A stretch of 64,000 nt of DNA from Paraburkholderia graminis C4D1M. GTDB lineage: Bacteria > Pseudomonadota > Gammaproteobacteria > Burkholderiales > Burkholderiaceae. The notes under the pieces were generated by a model that was given only the letters and a program-made list of their open reading frames with translations, did not search any database and was not told where the DNA came from. This document shows positions 8,546 to 18,063 of the stretch, piece by piece. Positions within the stretch are counted from its first letter, which is position 1. Each line of letters starts with the position of its first letter. The DNA is taken from assembly GCF_000172415.1 (NCBI RefSeq), contig NZ_ABLD01000006.1, forward strand, positions 248,001 through 312,000, written 5' to 3'. The position numbers were made by a program, and so were the translations under genes.

Positions 8546-11500
8546 ATGTGGATTGTCAACGTTGCGCTTAAGCGGCCATACACGTTCATCGTGATGGCCA
8601 TTCTGATTGTGCTGGCGACGCCTTTTGTGCTGTTCACCACGCCGGTCGACGTGCTGCCGGAAATCAACATCCCGGTCGTCAGCATCATCTGGACGTACAA
8701 CGGCTTGTCCGCGGAGGACATGGCGCACCGCATCGCCTCGGTAAACGAGCGCAGTCTCACGACGACCGTCAACGACATCGAGCATATCGAGTCGAATTCG
8801 CTTGCGGGCATCACGATCCTCAAGGTGTTTCTGCAGCCGAATGCGAACATCCAGACCGCCATCGCGCAGACCGTGGCCGTCGAGCAGGCGCAACTCAAGC
8901 AGATGCCGCCGGGCGCCACGCCGCCGCTCGTGATCAGCTACTCGGCGTCCAGCATTCCGGTGATTCAACTCGGCCTGTCGAGCACGAAGCTCTCCGAGCA
9001 GCAACTCAACGATACCGCGCTGAACTTCCTGCGGCCGCAACTCGTGACGATTCCCGGCGCGGCCGTGCCTTATCCGTATGGCGGCAAATCGCGGCTGATT
9101 TCCGTCGACCTCAATACGCGCGCGTTGCTCGCCAAAGGTCTGACGCCGCTCGATGTGGTCAGCGCGTTCAACGCGCAAAACCTGATTCTGCCGACAGGCA
9201 CGGCAAAGATCGGACCGAAGGAATACACGATCAACATGAACGGCTCGCCGTCGACGCTGGAAGGTCTCAACGACATTCCGGTGCGCACGGTGAACGGCGC
9301 GACGACTTATCTGCGAGAAGTCGCTCACGTGCGCGACGGTTTCTCGCCGCAAACGAATATCGTGCGGCAAGACGGTCATCGCGGCGTGCTGATTTCGGTG
9401 CTGAAAAACGGCAGTGCGTCGACGCTGTCGATCGTCAATACGTTGCACGGTTTACTGCCGGCGGCGCGCGCGGCATTGCCGCCGGACCTGAACATCACGG
9501 CGCTGTTCGACCAGTCGGTATTCGTGAAGGCGGCGGTGCAGGGCGTGGTGCACGAAGCGGTGGTGGCCGCCGCGCTCACGGCCGCGATGATTCTCTTGTT
9601 CCTCGGCAACTGGCGCAGCACCTGCATCATCGCGATTTCGATTCCTCTGTCGATTCTCTCGTCGCTGATCGCACTGCATGCGCTCGGGCAGACCATCAAC
9701 ATCATGACGCTTGGCGGCCTCGCGCTCGCGGTGGGCATTCTCGTCGACGATGCGACGGTGACGATCGAAAATATCGAACGGCATCTGCATATGGGCACCA
9801 ATCTGCACGATGCGATTCTCGAAGGCGCCGGCGAAATCGCGATTCCCGCGCTCGTCTCGACGCTGTGCATCTGCATCGTGTTCGTGCCGATGTTCTTTCT
9901 CACCGGCGTGGCGCGCTACCTGTTCGTGCCGCTCGCGGAAGCCGTTGTATTCGCGATGCTGGCGTCGTACATTCTGTCGCGCACGCTCGTGCCGACGCTT
10001 GCGATGCTGCTGATGGGCCACGCGCACAAACCGAAAGCCGCTGCTAAACCGGGTCTTTTCCAGCGCATTTACCGGCGTTTCGACAATGGTTTCGAGCGCA
10101 TGCGCGCCGCGTACATTGTGATTCTCAGCAGCCTGCTCGTGCGCCGCCGCCGCTTCGGCAGCATATTTCTCGGCTTCTGCGTGGTCTCGATGGGACTCGC
10201 ATTCGTGCTCGGCGAAGACTTTTTCCCGAGCGTCGACGCGGGCAATATCCGCCTGCATATGCGCGCGCCGACCGGCACGCGCATCGAGGAAACCGCGCGT
10301 CTTGCCGACGAAGTCGAGAAGGTGATCCGCGAAGTGGTGCCCGCGAACGAACTCGGCACCATCCTCGATAATCTTGGTCTGCCGTATAGCGGCATCAATC
10401 TTTCATACAGCAATGCAGGCACGATCGGCACGCTCGACGGCGAAATCCAGATCGCGTTGAAGGAAGGCCACGAGCCGACGCAGGTCTACGTGGACAAACT
10501 GCGCGCGATGCTGCCGCAGCGTTTTCCGGGCGTCGAGTTTTTCTTCCAGCCCGCCGACATCGTCACGCAGATTCTCAACTTCGGCTTGCCCGCGGCCGTC
10601 GACGTGCAGATTGCCGGCGCGGACCAGCAAGGCAATTTCGACGTCGCGCGCAAGCTGTTGAAAGAAGTGCGCCTGATTCCCGGCACGGTTGATACGCACA
10701 TCCAGCAAAAGCTCGACGAACCCGCGATCAACCTGCAAATGGACCGCACGCGTTTGCAGCAGCTCAATCTCACCGCGAGCAATGTCGCGCAAAACCTGCT
10801 GGTTTCGCTATCGGGAAGCTCGCAGACGTCGCCGGGCTTCTGGTACAACGACCGCAACGGCGTCGAGTACAACGTGGCGGTGCAAACGCCGCAGTACCGC
10901 ATTTCTTCCATCGACGATCTGTTGCGCACGCCGGTCTCGGCATCGTCAACGGGGCCGACGCAACTGCTCGGCAATCTGGTGCGCGTATCACCGCAAAACC
11001 AGTTCGCGGTCGTCACGCATTACAACATCCGGCCCGTGATCGACCTCTATGTGAGCGTCGACAAGCGCGACCTGGGCAGCGTCGCGAACCAGGTCGACAA
11101 GCTCGTCGAGAAAGCGCGCGCGACGCTGCCGCGCGGCAGTCAGATCACCGTGCGCGGCCAGGTACAAACGATGCGCACTTCGTACCTGGGTCTCGGTCTC
11201 GGCGTGGCGATGGCGATCGTGCTCGTGTATCTGCTGATCGTGGTGAATTTCCAGTCGTGGGTCGATCCGCTCATCATCGTGAGCGCTTTGCCTGCGGCGC
11301 TGGCCGGCATCGTATGGATGCTGTTTCTGACGGGCACGCATCTGAGCGTGCCTGCGCTGACCGGTGCGATCATGACGATGGGCGTTGCCACCGCCAACAG
11401 CATTCTGATGGTCGCGTTCGCGCGTCAGCGCCTGTCGGCCGGCGCGCCGCCGCTGACCGCCGCGCTCGAAGCGGGAGCGAGCCGCATTCGTCCGGTGCTG

Positions 11501-11749
11501 ATGACGGCGTTCGCGATGATCATCGGCATGATTCCGATGGCGCTCGGTCTCGGCGAAGGCGCCGAGCAGAACGCGCCGCTCGGCCGCGCGGTGATCGGCG
11601 GATTGCTGTTTGCAACGGTGTCCACGCTGTTTTTCGTGCCGCTCGTGTTCGCGGGCATACATACGCGCCTCGCGCGTCGTCATCGCAACGATCATGAAGA
11701 CGACGGCAACAGCGCAGGCGAAAGCGGTAGTGCCGGCGAGCCGGCCTAA
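8546..11749 (+). CDS. RND efflux transporter, inner-membrane permease subunit
   Basis: A 1067-residue AcrB/MdtB-type resistance-nodulation-division pump. An N-terminal membrane helix is followed by a large periplasmic loop. The motif GLALAVGILVDDATVTIENI near residue 400 carries the paired aspartates that relay protons. A second periplasmic loop and helices follow (ALTGAIMTMGVATANSILMV). The length is normal. It is the first gene of a permease / adaptor / outer-membrane channel operon, where the adaptor usually comes first. The 235-bp region upstream holds a terminator for the previous gene and presumably the operon promoter. Substrates could be drugs, solvents or aromatic acids; the sequence alone does not decide. 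Confidence 0.93.
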   Translation: MWIVNVALKRPYTFIVMAILIVLATPFVLFTTPVDVLPEINIPVVSIIWTYNGLSAEDMAHRIASVNERSLTTTVNDIEHIESNSLAGITILKVFLQPNANIQTAIAQTVAVEQAQLKQMPPGATPPLVISYSASSIPVIQLGLSSTKLSEQQLNDTALNFLRPQLVTIPGAAVPYPYGGKSRLISVDLNTRALLAKGLTPLDVVSAFNAQNLILPTGTAKIGPKEYTINMNGSPSTLEGLNDIPVRTVNGATTYLREVAHVRDGFSPQTNIVRQDGHRGVLISVLKNGSASTLSIVNTLHGLLPAARAALPPDLNITALFDQSVFVKAAVQGVVHEAVVAAALTAAMILLFLGNWRSTCIIAISIPLSILSSLIALHALGQTINIMTLGGLALAVGILVDDATVTIENIERHLHMGTNLHDAILEGAGEIAIPALVSTLCICIVFVPMFFLTGVARYLFVPLAEAVVFAMLASYILSRTLVPTLAMLLMGHAHKPKAAAKPGLFQRIYRRFDNGFERMRAAYIVILSSLLVRRRRFGSIFLGFCVVSMGLAFVLGEDFFPSVDAGNIRLHMRAPTGTRIEETARLADEVEKVIREVVPANELGTILDNLGLPYSGINLSYSNAGTIGTLDGEIQIALKEGHEPTQVYVDKLRAMLPQRFPGVEFFFQPADIVTQILNFGLPAAVDVQIAGADQQGNFDVARKLLKEVRLIPGTVDTHIQQKLDEPAINLQMDRTRLQQLNLTASNVAQNLLVSLSGSSQTSPGFWYNDRNGVEYNVAVQTPQYRISSIDDLLRTPVSASSTGPTQLLGNLVRVSPQNQFAVVTHYNIRPVIDLYVSVDKRDLGSVANQVDKLVEKARATLPRGSQITVRGQVQTMRTSYLGLGLGVAMAIVLVYLLIVVNFQSWVDPLIIVSALPAALAGIVWMLFLTGTHLSVPALTGAIMTMGVATANSILMVAFARQRLSAGAPPLTAALEAGASRIRPVLMTAFAMIIGMIPMALGLGEGAEQNAPLGRAVIGGLLFATVSTLFFVPLVFAGIHTRLARRHRNDHEDDGNSAGESGSAGEPA

Positions 11750-11836
11750 AGCCTGAACAGAACAGCGAATCGTGGAAAACGTCAAGAAACCGGCTACTCA
11801 ACTCACGGAGCTAGCTAACCGAGATGGCCAACTGAG

Positions 11837-13060
11837 ATGACCGAAAAAACTCATGCATCGCTGGCGATTCCGTCGCGCGAGACGGAAAGCGGCCACGCAT
11901 TGCCGCCGCGTAATCGCGAATGGAAGCGCGCGAAGATCGCCATCTTCATCGTGCTCGCGTTGCTCGCGCTCGGCGCGTTGCGCACGGTGATCGCGAACCT
12001 GATGCAAAACCGCGCCGTCGAGCAGACGACGAAACAGAACGCCACGCAATACGTGAACGTTGTGAGCCCGACGCCGGCCGAAAGCGGCGGCGCGACGACC
12101 TTGCCGGGCACGCTGCGCGGCAGCGTCGAATCGCCGATCTATGCGCGCTCGACCGGCTATCTGCTGCGCTGGTATGCGGACATCGGCACGCGCGTGAAGC
12201 AGGGCCAATTGCTCGCGGAACTCGATACGCCCGAGATCGATCAGGAGCTTGCGCAGGCCTCGGCGCAGCGTCAGCAGATCAGTTCGAGCCTCGCGCTTGC
12301 AAAGAGCTCGCTCGAACGCTGGCAGCAGCTTCGTCAACGCGATGCGGTCTCGCAGCAGGAACTCGACGAGCGGCAAAGCACGTACGCGCAGAGCGTCGCC
12401 AACCTCGCCGCCGCCGATGCGAACGTGCAGCGCTTGCGTCAGCTCGAATCGTTCAAGCGGATCGTCGCGCCGTTTGCCGGTGTGGTCACGCAGCGCAATG
12501 TCGATGTCGGCGATCTGATCGACGCCGGCAGCGGCACGAGCCGTGCGTTGTTCGCGCTTGCGCAGTCGGACCCGCTGCGCGTCTATGTGCAATTGCCGCA
12601 GGCGTATGCGCAGAACGTATCGGTCGGACAGAAGGTGGTCGTCACGCAGGCCGAGCTGCCCGGTCAACAGTTTCATGGCAGCGTCACGCACATTTCCGGC
12701 GCGATCGACGTGCCCACTCGCTCGCTGCAAGTCGAGGTGACGTTGCCGAATCCGGACAACACGCTGCGTCCCGGCGCGTATGTGCAGGTCGCGCTGCCTT
12801 CGGTGGCGCGCGCCGAATGGATGGTGCCCGGCAATGCATTGCTGTTTCGCGCCGAAGGTCCGCGGCTTGCCGTGGTCGATGCGAAGGGCAACGTGCAGTT
12901 GCGCAAGATCGTGATCGCGCAGGATCTCGGCCAGACGCTCGAGATAGAAAGCGGCATCGACGGGAACGATAGAGTCGTCATCAACCCGAGCGATTCGATT
13001 GCGGACGGCGATCATGTGGAAATCGCGCAGCCGCAGAAGAGCGGGAAGGAGGCGTCGTGA
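11837..13060 (+). CDS. RND efflux periplasmic adaptor (membrane fusion protein)
   Basis: A 407-residue HlyD/AcrA-type adaptor. An N-terminal membrane anchor (residues ~38-55) is followed by a lipoyl half-motif (SPIYARSTGYLLRWYADIGT, then RVKQGQLLAELDTPEI), a coiled-coil hairpin (~residues 130-200), the second lipoyl half (FKRIVAPFAGVVTQRNVDVG) and a beta-barrel domain. It links the inner-membrane pump to the outer-membrane channel. It follows the permease by 87 bp. Its TGA overlaps the GTG start of the channel gene (GTGA at 13057-13060), which indicates translational coupling. Confidence 0.93.
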   Translation: MTEKTHASLAIPSRETESGHALPPRNREWKRAKIAIFIVLALLALGALRTVIANLMQNRAVEQTTKQNATQYVNVVSPTPAESGGATTLPGTLRGSVESPIYARSTGYLLRWYADIGTRVKQGQLLAELDTPEIDQELAQASAQRQQISSSLALAKSSLERWQQLRQRDAVSQQELDERQSTYAQSVANLAAADANVQRLRQLESFKRIVAPFAGVVTQRNVDVGDLIDAGSGTSRALFALAQSDPLRVYVQLPQAYAQNVSVGQKVVVTQAELPGQQFHGSVTHISGAIDVPTRSLQVEVTLPNPDNTLRPGAYVQVALPSVARAEWMVPGNALLFRAEGPRLAVVDAKGNVQLRKIVIAQDLGQTLEIESGIDGNDRVVINPSDSIADGDHVEIAQPQKSGKEAS

Positions 13061-14580
13061 AGCCGCAACGCGCGAGCCGCGCAGTGAGCGGTTTTGCAGC
13101 CGCGGGGGCGATGACGGCTGTTGTGGCGAGCGCGGTCATGCTTGCTGCCTGTACCGTTGGACCGGACTACAAGCGCCCGCAGGCCGAGGTGCCGCCTGCA
13201 TGGAACACGGATTCATACTGGCGCGTCGCGGCGCCTTCGCATGCGCCGATGGACCCGGACTGGTGGAACGTCTATCGCGACGCCACGCTCGCCTCGCTCG
13301 AAACGCAAGCGCTCGCGCAGAACCAGACGCTCGTCGCCGCCAGCGCGCACTATGAGCAGGCCAAAGCGACGTTGGCCAATACGCGCGCGCAGCAGGTTCC
13401 CGAAGTGGACCTCGCGGCATCCGCGTCGCGCTTTCGCATTTCGGCGGACAGGCCGCGCACCAACTACGCGCTGCCGACCATGTCGACGGTGCAAAACAAT
13501 CTGCAAATCGGCCCGACGATCAACTACGACACGGACCTGTTCGGCCGCATACGTCGTCAGGTGGAAGGGGCGACGGCATCCGCGGAACAGTCGGCCGACG
13601 ATCTCGCCAACGCGCGGCTCGTGCTGACCACCGAGGTCGCGACTGATTACTTCTCGCTGCGCGAACTCGACACCGAGATCGACGTGCTGAATCAATCGGT
13701 GAAGCTTCAACAGAAAGCGCTCGACTACGTGAACGCCGAACACGACCTCGGCGCAGTGTCGGGCCTCGACGTATTGCAGCAGAAGTCGCTGCTCGATACC
13801 ACGCGTGTGCAGGCGCAATTGCTGTTGAACCAGCGCGCGCAATACGAGCACGCGATTGCCGCGCTCGTCGGCGTGCCCGCGCCGCAATTCGCGATCGAAC
13901 CGAAAGTGTTGAGCTTTCCGGTGCCGGCCATCGCGCTCGGCGTGCCGAGCGATCTGCTGCAACGCCGGCCCGATATCGCCTCCGCCGAGCGCGCGATGGC
14001 GGCGGCCAATGCGCAGATCGGCGTCGCTAAAGCCGCGTTTTTTCCGAGCCTCACGCTGACGCCGGGCATCGGTTGGGAAAGCACGCAGTTCGCGAGTCTG
14101 CTGAGCGCGCCGACGCTGATGTGGACGCTCGGCGCCGCTGCGGGCCAGGTGCTGTTCGACGGCGGCCGGCGCGCGGCCAACGTGCAGTTCGCGAGCGAAG
14201 GCTACAAGGCGACCGAGGCCAACTATCGGCAGACGGTGCTCAACGCGTTCCAGCAGGTGCAGGACGGCATCACGGGTCTTGCCGTGCTCGACGGCGCGGC
14301 GAAGCAATCGGAAGAAGCGGTCGCGGACTCGGAGCGCCTGCTCGGGCTCGCGAACGACCGCTATTCCGGCGGCCTCGTCGCGTATCTGAACGTGATCACC
14401 GCGCAGCAGTCGCTGCTCAACAGCAAGCGCCAGGACGCGCAGATTCGCGGGCAGCAGATGACGTTGTCGGTGGCGCTCGTGAAGGCGCTGGGCGGCGGCT
14501 GGGGCGCGGACCCAGCGCTCGCGGGCGCGGGCCAAGGTGCCGCGCAACATGACGCGCAAACGCGCGCCGCTGCGCAGTAA
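13057..14580 (+). CDS. Outer-membrane efflux channel lipoprotein (NodT/OprM family)
   Basis: A 507-residue TolC-like channel. The start is GTG, overlapping the adaptor stop. The signal peptide ends in a lipobox (VMLAAC) with acylated Cys at residue 32, followed by TVGPDYKRPQ, the NodT-family opening. Two internally repeated OEP domains cover residues ~70-490, with the typical GVPSDLLQRRPDIASAERA at the repeat junction. This completes the tripartite efflux system begun at 8546. The tail after ~residue 485 is low-complexity (Gly/Ala/Gln) and likely disordered. Confidence 0.93.
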   Translation: MKPQRASRAVSGFAAAGAMTAVVASAVMLAACTVGPDYKRPQAEVPPAWNTDSYWRVAAPSHAPMDPDWWNVYRDATLASLETQALAQNQTLVAASAHYEQAKATLANTRAQQVPEVDLAASASRFRISADRPRTNYALPTMSTVQNNLQIGPTINYDTDLFGRIRRQVEGATASAEQSADDLANARLVLTTEVATDYFSLRELDTEIDVLNQSVKLQQKALDYVNAEHDLGAVSGLDVLQQKSLLDTTRVQAQLLLNQRAQYEHAIAALVGVPAPQFAIEPKVLSFPVPAIALGVPSDLLQRRPDIASAERAMAAANAQIGVAKAAFFPSLTLTPGIGWESTQFASLLSAPTLMWTLGAAAGQVLFDGGRRAANVQFASEGYKATEANYRQTVLNAFQQVQDGITGLAVLDGAAKQSEEAVADSERLLGLANDRYSGGLVAYLNVITAQQSLLNSKRQDAQIRGQQMTLSVALVKALGGGWGADPALAGAGQGAAQHDAQTRAAAQ

Positions 14581-14644
14581 TGCGCGGTGTGGCGTGGCGC
14601 AACAAGCGAGCAAGCACGCTGAACAGGCAATGCAGGGCGTTTCG

Positions 14645-14650
14645 TATAAT
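14645..14650 (+). promoter_or_regulatory. -10 element for the response-regulator/kinase pair
   Basis: A perfect TATAAT lies 21 bp before the response-regulator ATG. No good -35 hexamer is visible 16-18 bp upstream, as is common for regulated promoters. It lies in the 90-bp gap after the efflux operon, so the two-component genes may have their own promoter as well as readthrough. Confidence 0.5.
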
Positions 14651-14670
14651 GCAGACACTAGGGGACGCGC

Positions 14671-15375
14671 ATGAAGTTGCTGATCGTTGAAGACGAGCAC
14701 AAGGTCGTGGACTATCTGCGCTCCGGCTTGACGGAGCAGGGCTGGGTCGTGGACGTCGCGCTCGACGGCGAAGAGGGCACGTATCTGGCCACCGAATTCG
14801 ATTACGACGTGATCGTGCTCGACGTCATGCTGCCCAAGCGCGACGGCTTTAGCGTGCTGAAGGCGCTGCGCATGCGCAAGTCCACGCCGGTCATCATGCT
14901 GACCGCGCGCGATCACGTGAACGACCGCGTGCGCGGTTTGCGCGAAGGCGCGGACGACTACCTCACCAAACCATTCTCCTTTCTCGAACTCGTCGAGCGT
15001 CTGCATGCGTTGGCGCGCCGCACGCGTTCGCAGGAATCCACGCTGATTTCCGTCGGCGATCTGTTTGTCGATCTGATCGGGCGGCGCGCAACGCGTGACG
15101 GCGTACGGCTTGACCTGACCGCGAAAGAATTCCAGCTACTGAGCGTTTTAGCCCGCAGGCAAGGCGATATTCTGTCGAAGACGGCCATCACCGAGCTTGT
15201 GTGGGACGTCAACTTCGACAGTCATACCAATGTGGTCGAGACGGCGATCAAGCGCTTGCGCGCGAAGCTCGACGGCCCGTTTCCGTCGAAGCTGCTGCAT
15301 ACCGTGCGCGGCATGGGCTATGTACTCGAAGTGCGCGAAGCGCGCGAACTGCACGAAGACGGGGAGCCGTCATGA
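14671..15375 (+). CDS. OmpR-family response regulator (heavy-metal/CusR-like type)
   Basis: A 234-residue DNA-binding response regulator. The receiver domain spans residues 1-115, with the acidic pair in IVEDEH, phospho-acceptor Asp51 (VIVLDVMLP) and the switch lysine in DDYLTKPF. The winged-helix effector domain spans ~125-222 (LDLTAKEFQLLSVLARRQGD, ending HTVRGMGYVLE). It most resembles the CusR/CzcR/IrlR group. AGGGG precedes the ATG. Its stop overlaps the kinase start by ATGA. The position right after the efflux operon suggests it controls that pump. The signal is not evident; heavy metals or small inhibitors are possibilities. Confidence 0.92.
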   Translation: MKLLIVEDEHKVVDYLRSGLTEQGWVVDVALDGEEGTYLATEFDYDVIVLDVMLPKRDGFSVLKALRMRKSTPVIMLTARDHVNDRVRGLREGADDYLTKPFSFLELVERLHALARRTRSQESTLISVGDLFVDLIGRRATRDGVRLDLTAKEFQLLSVLARRQGDILSKTAITELVWDVNFDSHTNVVETAIKRLRAKLDGPFPSKLLHTVRGMGYVLEVREARELHEDGEPS

Positions 15376-16862
15376 ACCGTTCCATCGCGCGACGCCTCGC
15401 CCTGATGTTCGCGCTCGTCGCGCTGTTCGTATTTACGGTCATCGGCGCGGGGCTTTTTGCGGTGTTGCGCTCGCAGCTCGAAAGCCATTTGCGCGAATCG
15501 CTCGACGACCGCGCGCAAATCGCGCGGCTGATCTGCAATCACGGGATGACGCCTGACAAATGGCGCATGTCGCGCGAAAAGCTCACCGACATGACGCCGC
15601 ATGACCGCAGCACCGTGTACGCGGTCACGAGCACCGAGCCGTCCTACAACTACGGCAAACCGATCGAAGGGACAATCGTGAAGAGCTGGCCTGGCGGCTA
15701 CGCGCGCGTCAAACCGGCGGGCGGCGGCGACGACATGCTCACCACCACCGTCTCCATTCCCGGCTATTCGACGCGTCCGCCGATGCAGTTGCAGGTCGCA
15801 TCGAGCTACTTGCCGAACATTCGCACGATGCGCGTGTTCGGCTTCGCGCTCGCCGCGCTGTCGGCGCTCGGCAGTCTCGCGGTGCTTCTACTCAGTTACT
15901 CGGTCACACGTATCGGCCTCGCGCCGTTGACGCGTCTCACGCGCGATGCGTCCGCCGTCAGTCCGAACAATCGCTCGCAACGGTTGAATACAGCCTCGTT
16001 GCCGCACGAGTTGAACGACCTCGCGAATTCGTTTAACGGCGCGCTGGAGCGGCTCGACGGCGCGTATTGCCGGCTCGAGTCGTTCAATGCGGACGTCGCG
16101 CACGAGTTGCGCACGCCCGTGACCATTCTGATCGGCCAGACCGAAGTCGCATTAACCCGCAATCGTTCCGTCGACGATCTGCGTCACACGCTGCAATCGA
16201 ATCTCGAGGAATTCGAACGCATGCGCGCGATCATCAACGACATGTTGTTTCTCGCGCGCGCCGATCAGGGTGAGCGCGCGACCGGTCTCATGGAAGTGTC
16301 GCTCGCGGCCGAAGTCGCGCATACGCTGGAGTTTCTCGAGATTCCGCTGGAAGAGGCTCGCGTGCATGCGCGCCTCGATGGCGATGCCGTCGCTCAGGTG
16401 AACCGCTCGCTGTTCGGCCGCGCCTGCACGAATCTGTTGATGAACGCGATTCAACACTGCCAGCCGGGCGCCGCGATCGGCGTCAGGATCGTGCGCGAGG
16501 GGGAGCAGGTGCGGATCGAAGTCGCGAATCCCGGCGAGCCGATCGAGCCCGCGGTGCTCGAACATCTGTTCGACCGTTTTTATCGCGTGGAAGCGTCGCG
16601 CACGAATAGTCGCGAGAATCACGGCCTCGGTCTCGCGATCGTGAAGGCGATTGCGGAGATGCATCGTGGCAGCGTGTCGGTGCAGAGCGCGAACGGCGTC
16701 AACACGTTTGCGTTTTCGATTGCGGCGTCGCATGTGGAAAGCGTCACGCCGCCCGCGCGTGCGAACGTGACGGCCAATGCCGCGGCGAACGCGGGCAGTG
16801 CGTCGGCGCCGGCTTCCTCGCCGGCTTCCTATTCGTCGCTCGTGAAGGGCAAGTCCGCCTGA
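15372..16862 (+). CDS. Sensor histidine kinase, partner of the preceding response regulator
   Basis: A 496-residue membrane kinase. Helix 1 (residues ~8-31), a periplasmic sensor loop (~32-153), helix 2 (~154-176) and a HAMP linker (TRIGLAPLTRLTRDASAVSP) are followed by the H-box DVAHELRTP with phospho-acceptor His244 and a HATPase domain (MNAIQHCQP and HGLGLAIVKAIAEMHRG). It overlaps the response regulator by 4 nt (ATGA). After the ATPase domain a ~50-residue Ala/Pro/Ser tail runs into the convergent dinB gene and overlaps its last 34 bases. The tail looks like drift beyond the folded domain. Confidence 0.92.
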   Translation: MNRSIARRLALMFALVALFVFTVIGAGLFAVLRSQLESHLRESLDDRAQIARLICNHGMTPDKWRMSREKLTDMTPHDRSTVYAVTSTEPSYNYGKPIEGTIVKSWPGGYARVKPAGGGDDMLTTTVSIPGYSTRPPMQLQVASSYLPNIRTMRVFGFALAALSALGSLAVLLLSYSVTRIGLAPLTRLTRDASAVSPNNRSQRLNTASLPHELNDLANSFNGALERLDGAYCRLESFNADVAHELRTPVTILIGQTEVALTRNRSVDDLRHTLQSNLEEFERMRAIINDMLFLARADQGERATGLMEVSLAAEVAHTLEFLEIPLEEARVHARLDGDAVAQVNRSLFGRACTNLLMNAIQHCQPGAAIGVRIVREGEQVRIEVANPGEPIEPAVLEHLFDRFYRVEASRTNSRENHGLGLAIVKAIAEMHRGSVSVQSANGVNTFAFSIAASHVESVTPPARANVTANAAANAGSASAPASSPASYSSLVKGKSA

Positions 16863-17995
16863 ACCGGTAGACGCCGCTGCGGCGGCTGCGCGCTCGCGAG
16901 GCTCAGTGCGCTCACGCGCACGCCGAGCAGGCGCAGCTTGCGGTTCAACTCGACGCGGCGCAGACATTCGGTGGCCGCGCGGCGTATTTCCGCGGCGTCG
17001 GCGGTGGGCGTCTCGAGCGTCAGGTCGCGCGTGACCGTGCGGAAATCGTCGTAGCGCAATTTGATGCCGACCGTCTTGCCGACATAGCCCTTGCGCACGA
17101 GGTCTTCCGCGACCCGCACGCATAAGCCGGTGAACGAACTGGACAGCGCGGGCCGGTCGTGACGCGGATGCAGATCGCGCTCGAAGGTGGTTTCGCGGCT
17201 CATCGACTTCGGTTCCGATTCGACCACGACCGGCCGCTCGTCCTCGCCTCGCGCGACGCGCGTGAGCCACGCCGAGTAGCTGTGCCCGAAGTGATCCTGC
17301 AACAGACCCGCGTCCGCCGCCGCCAGATCGCCTACCGTGGCGATGCCGAGCGCCGTCAGTTTTTCCGCCGCCTTCGGACCGATGCCGTTGACCTTGCGCA
17401 CAGGCAGCGGCCACACGCGCAGCGGCACGTCTTCGGGCGTGAGAATCGTGAGGCCGTCGGGCTTGTCGAGCTCCGAGCCGATCTTCGCGAGCAGCTTGTT
17501 CGGCGCCACGCAGATCGAGCACGTGAGGCCGGTGGCTTCATTGACCGCCTGCTTGATGCGCGCCGCGATGTCGCGCGGCTCGCCCGGCAACTCCGTGAGA
17601 TCAATATAGATTTCGTCGATGCCGCGATCTTCGATGCGATCCGTGAACGTCGCTACTGCGGCCTTGAAGAGCCGCGAGTAATGACGGTAGGAGTCGAAGT
17701 CGGTGGGCAGCAGGATCGCGTCGGGCGCGAGCACGGCCGCCTTCATCATGCCCATCGCGGAAAATACGCCGAGCGCGCGCGCTTCGTAAGTGGACGTGGT
17801 GACCACGCCGCGCCCCGCGTAATCGCGCAGCTTCGCAAAACGGCGGCTGCCGTCTTCGAGCGTTTCGGGCGCGCTGTTGCGGCCGCCGCCTATCACGACC
17901 GCCTTGCCGCGCAATTCCGGATAGCGCAATAGCTCGACGGACGCGTAGAACGCGTCCATGTCGAGATGCGCGATACGGCGGCTTGCTGAACTCAT
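16829..17995 (-). CDS. dinB: DNA polymerase IV (Y-family translesion polymerase)
   Basis: A 388-residue Y-family polymerase, which copies past damaged template without proofreading. RIAHLDMDAFYASVELLRYP at the N-terminus and RGIDEIYIDLTELPG supply the metal-binding acidic residues. Helix-hairpin-helix segments (VNGIGPKAAEKLTALGIATV) and a little-finger domain follow. The C-terminus ends QADLPFTSDE, which fits a beta-clamp binding motif (QxDLPF). It is ~37 residues longer than E. coli DinB. The last 34 bases overlap the convergent kinase gene. No LexA box was recognised upstream of the start, so SOS control is not shown. Confidence 0.95.
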   Translation of the reverse strand: MSSASRRIAHLDMDAFYASVELLRYPELRGKAVVIGGGRNSAPETLEDGSRRFAKLRDYAGRGVVTTSTYEARALGVFSAMGMMKAAVLAPDAILLPTDFDSYRHYSRLFKAAVATFTDRIEDRGIDEIYIDLTELPGEPRDIAARIKQAVNEATGLTCSICVAPNKLLAKIGSELDKPDGLTILTPEDVPLRVWPLPVRKVNGIGPKAAEKLTALGIATVGDLAAADAGLLQDHFGHSYSAWLTRVARGEDERPVVVESEPKSMSRETTFERDLHPRHDRPALSSSFTGLCVRVAEDLVRKGYVGKTVGIKLRYDDFRTVTRDLTLETPTADAAEIRRAATECLRRVELNRKLRLLGVRVSALSLASAQPPQRRLPVQADLPFTSDE

Positions 17996-18063
17996 GGAGG
18001 GCGGAAACGGAAGGTAACCGTAATAGTACCTTGGTCGGCCGCGGGAGTGCCGGCGAGCGCGGT

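Noticed and set aside
13213..15006. 597-codon minus-strand frame across the outer-membrane channel and response regulator
   Set aside because: It spans two real plus-strand genes with motifs; its translation is His/Arg-rich without domains.
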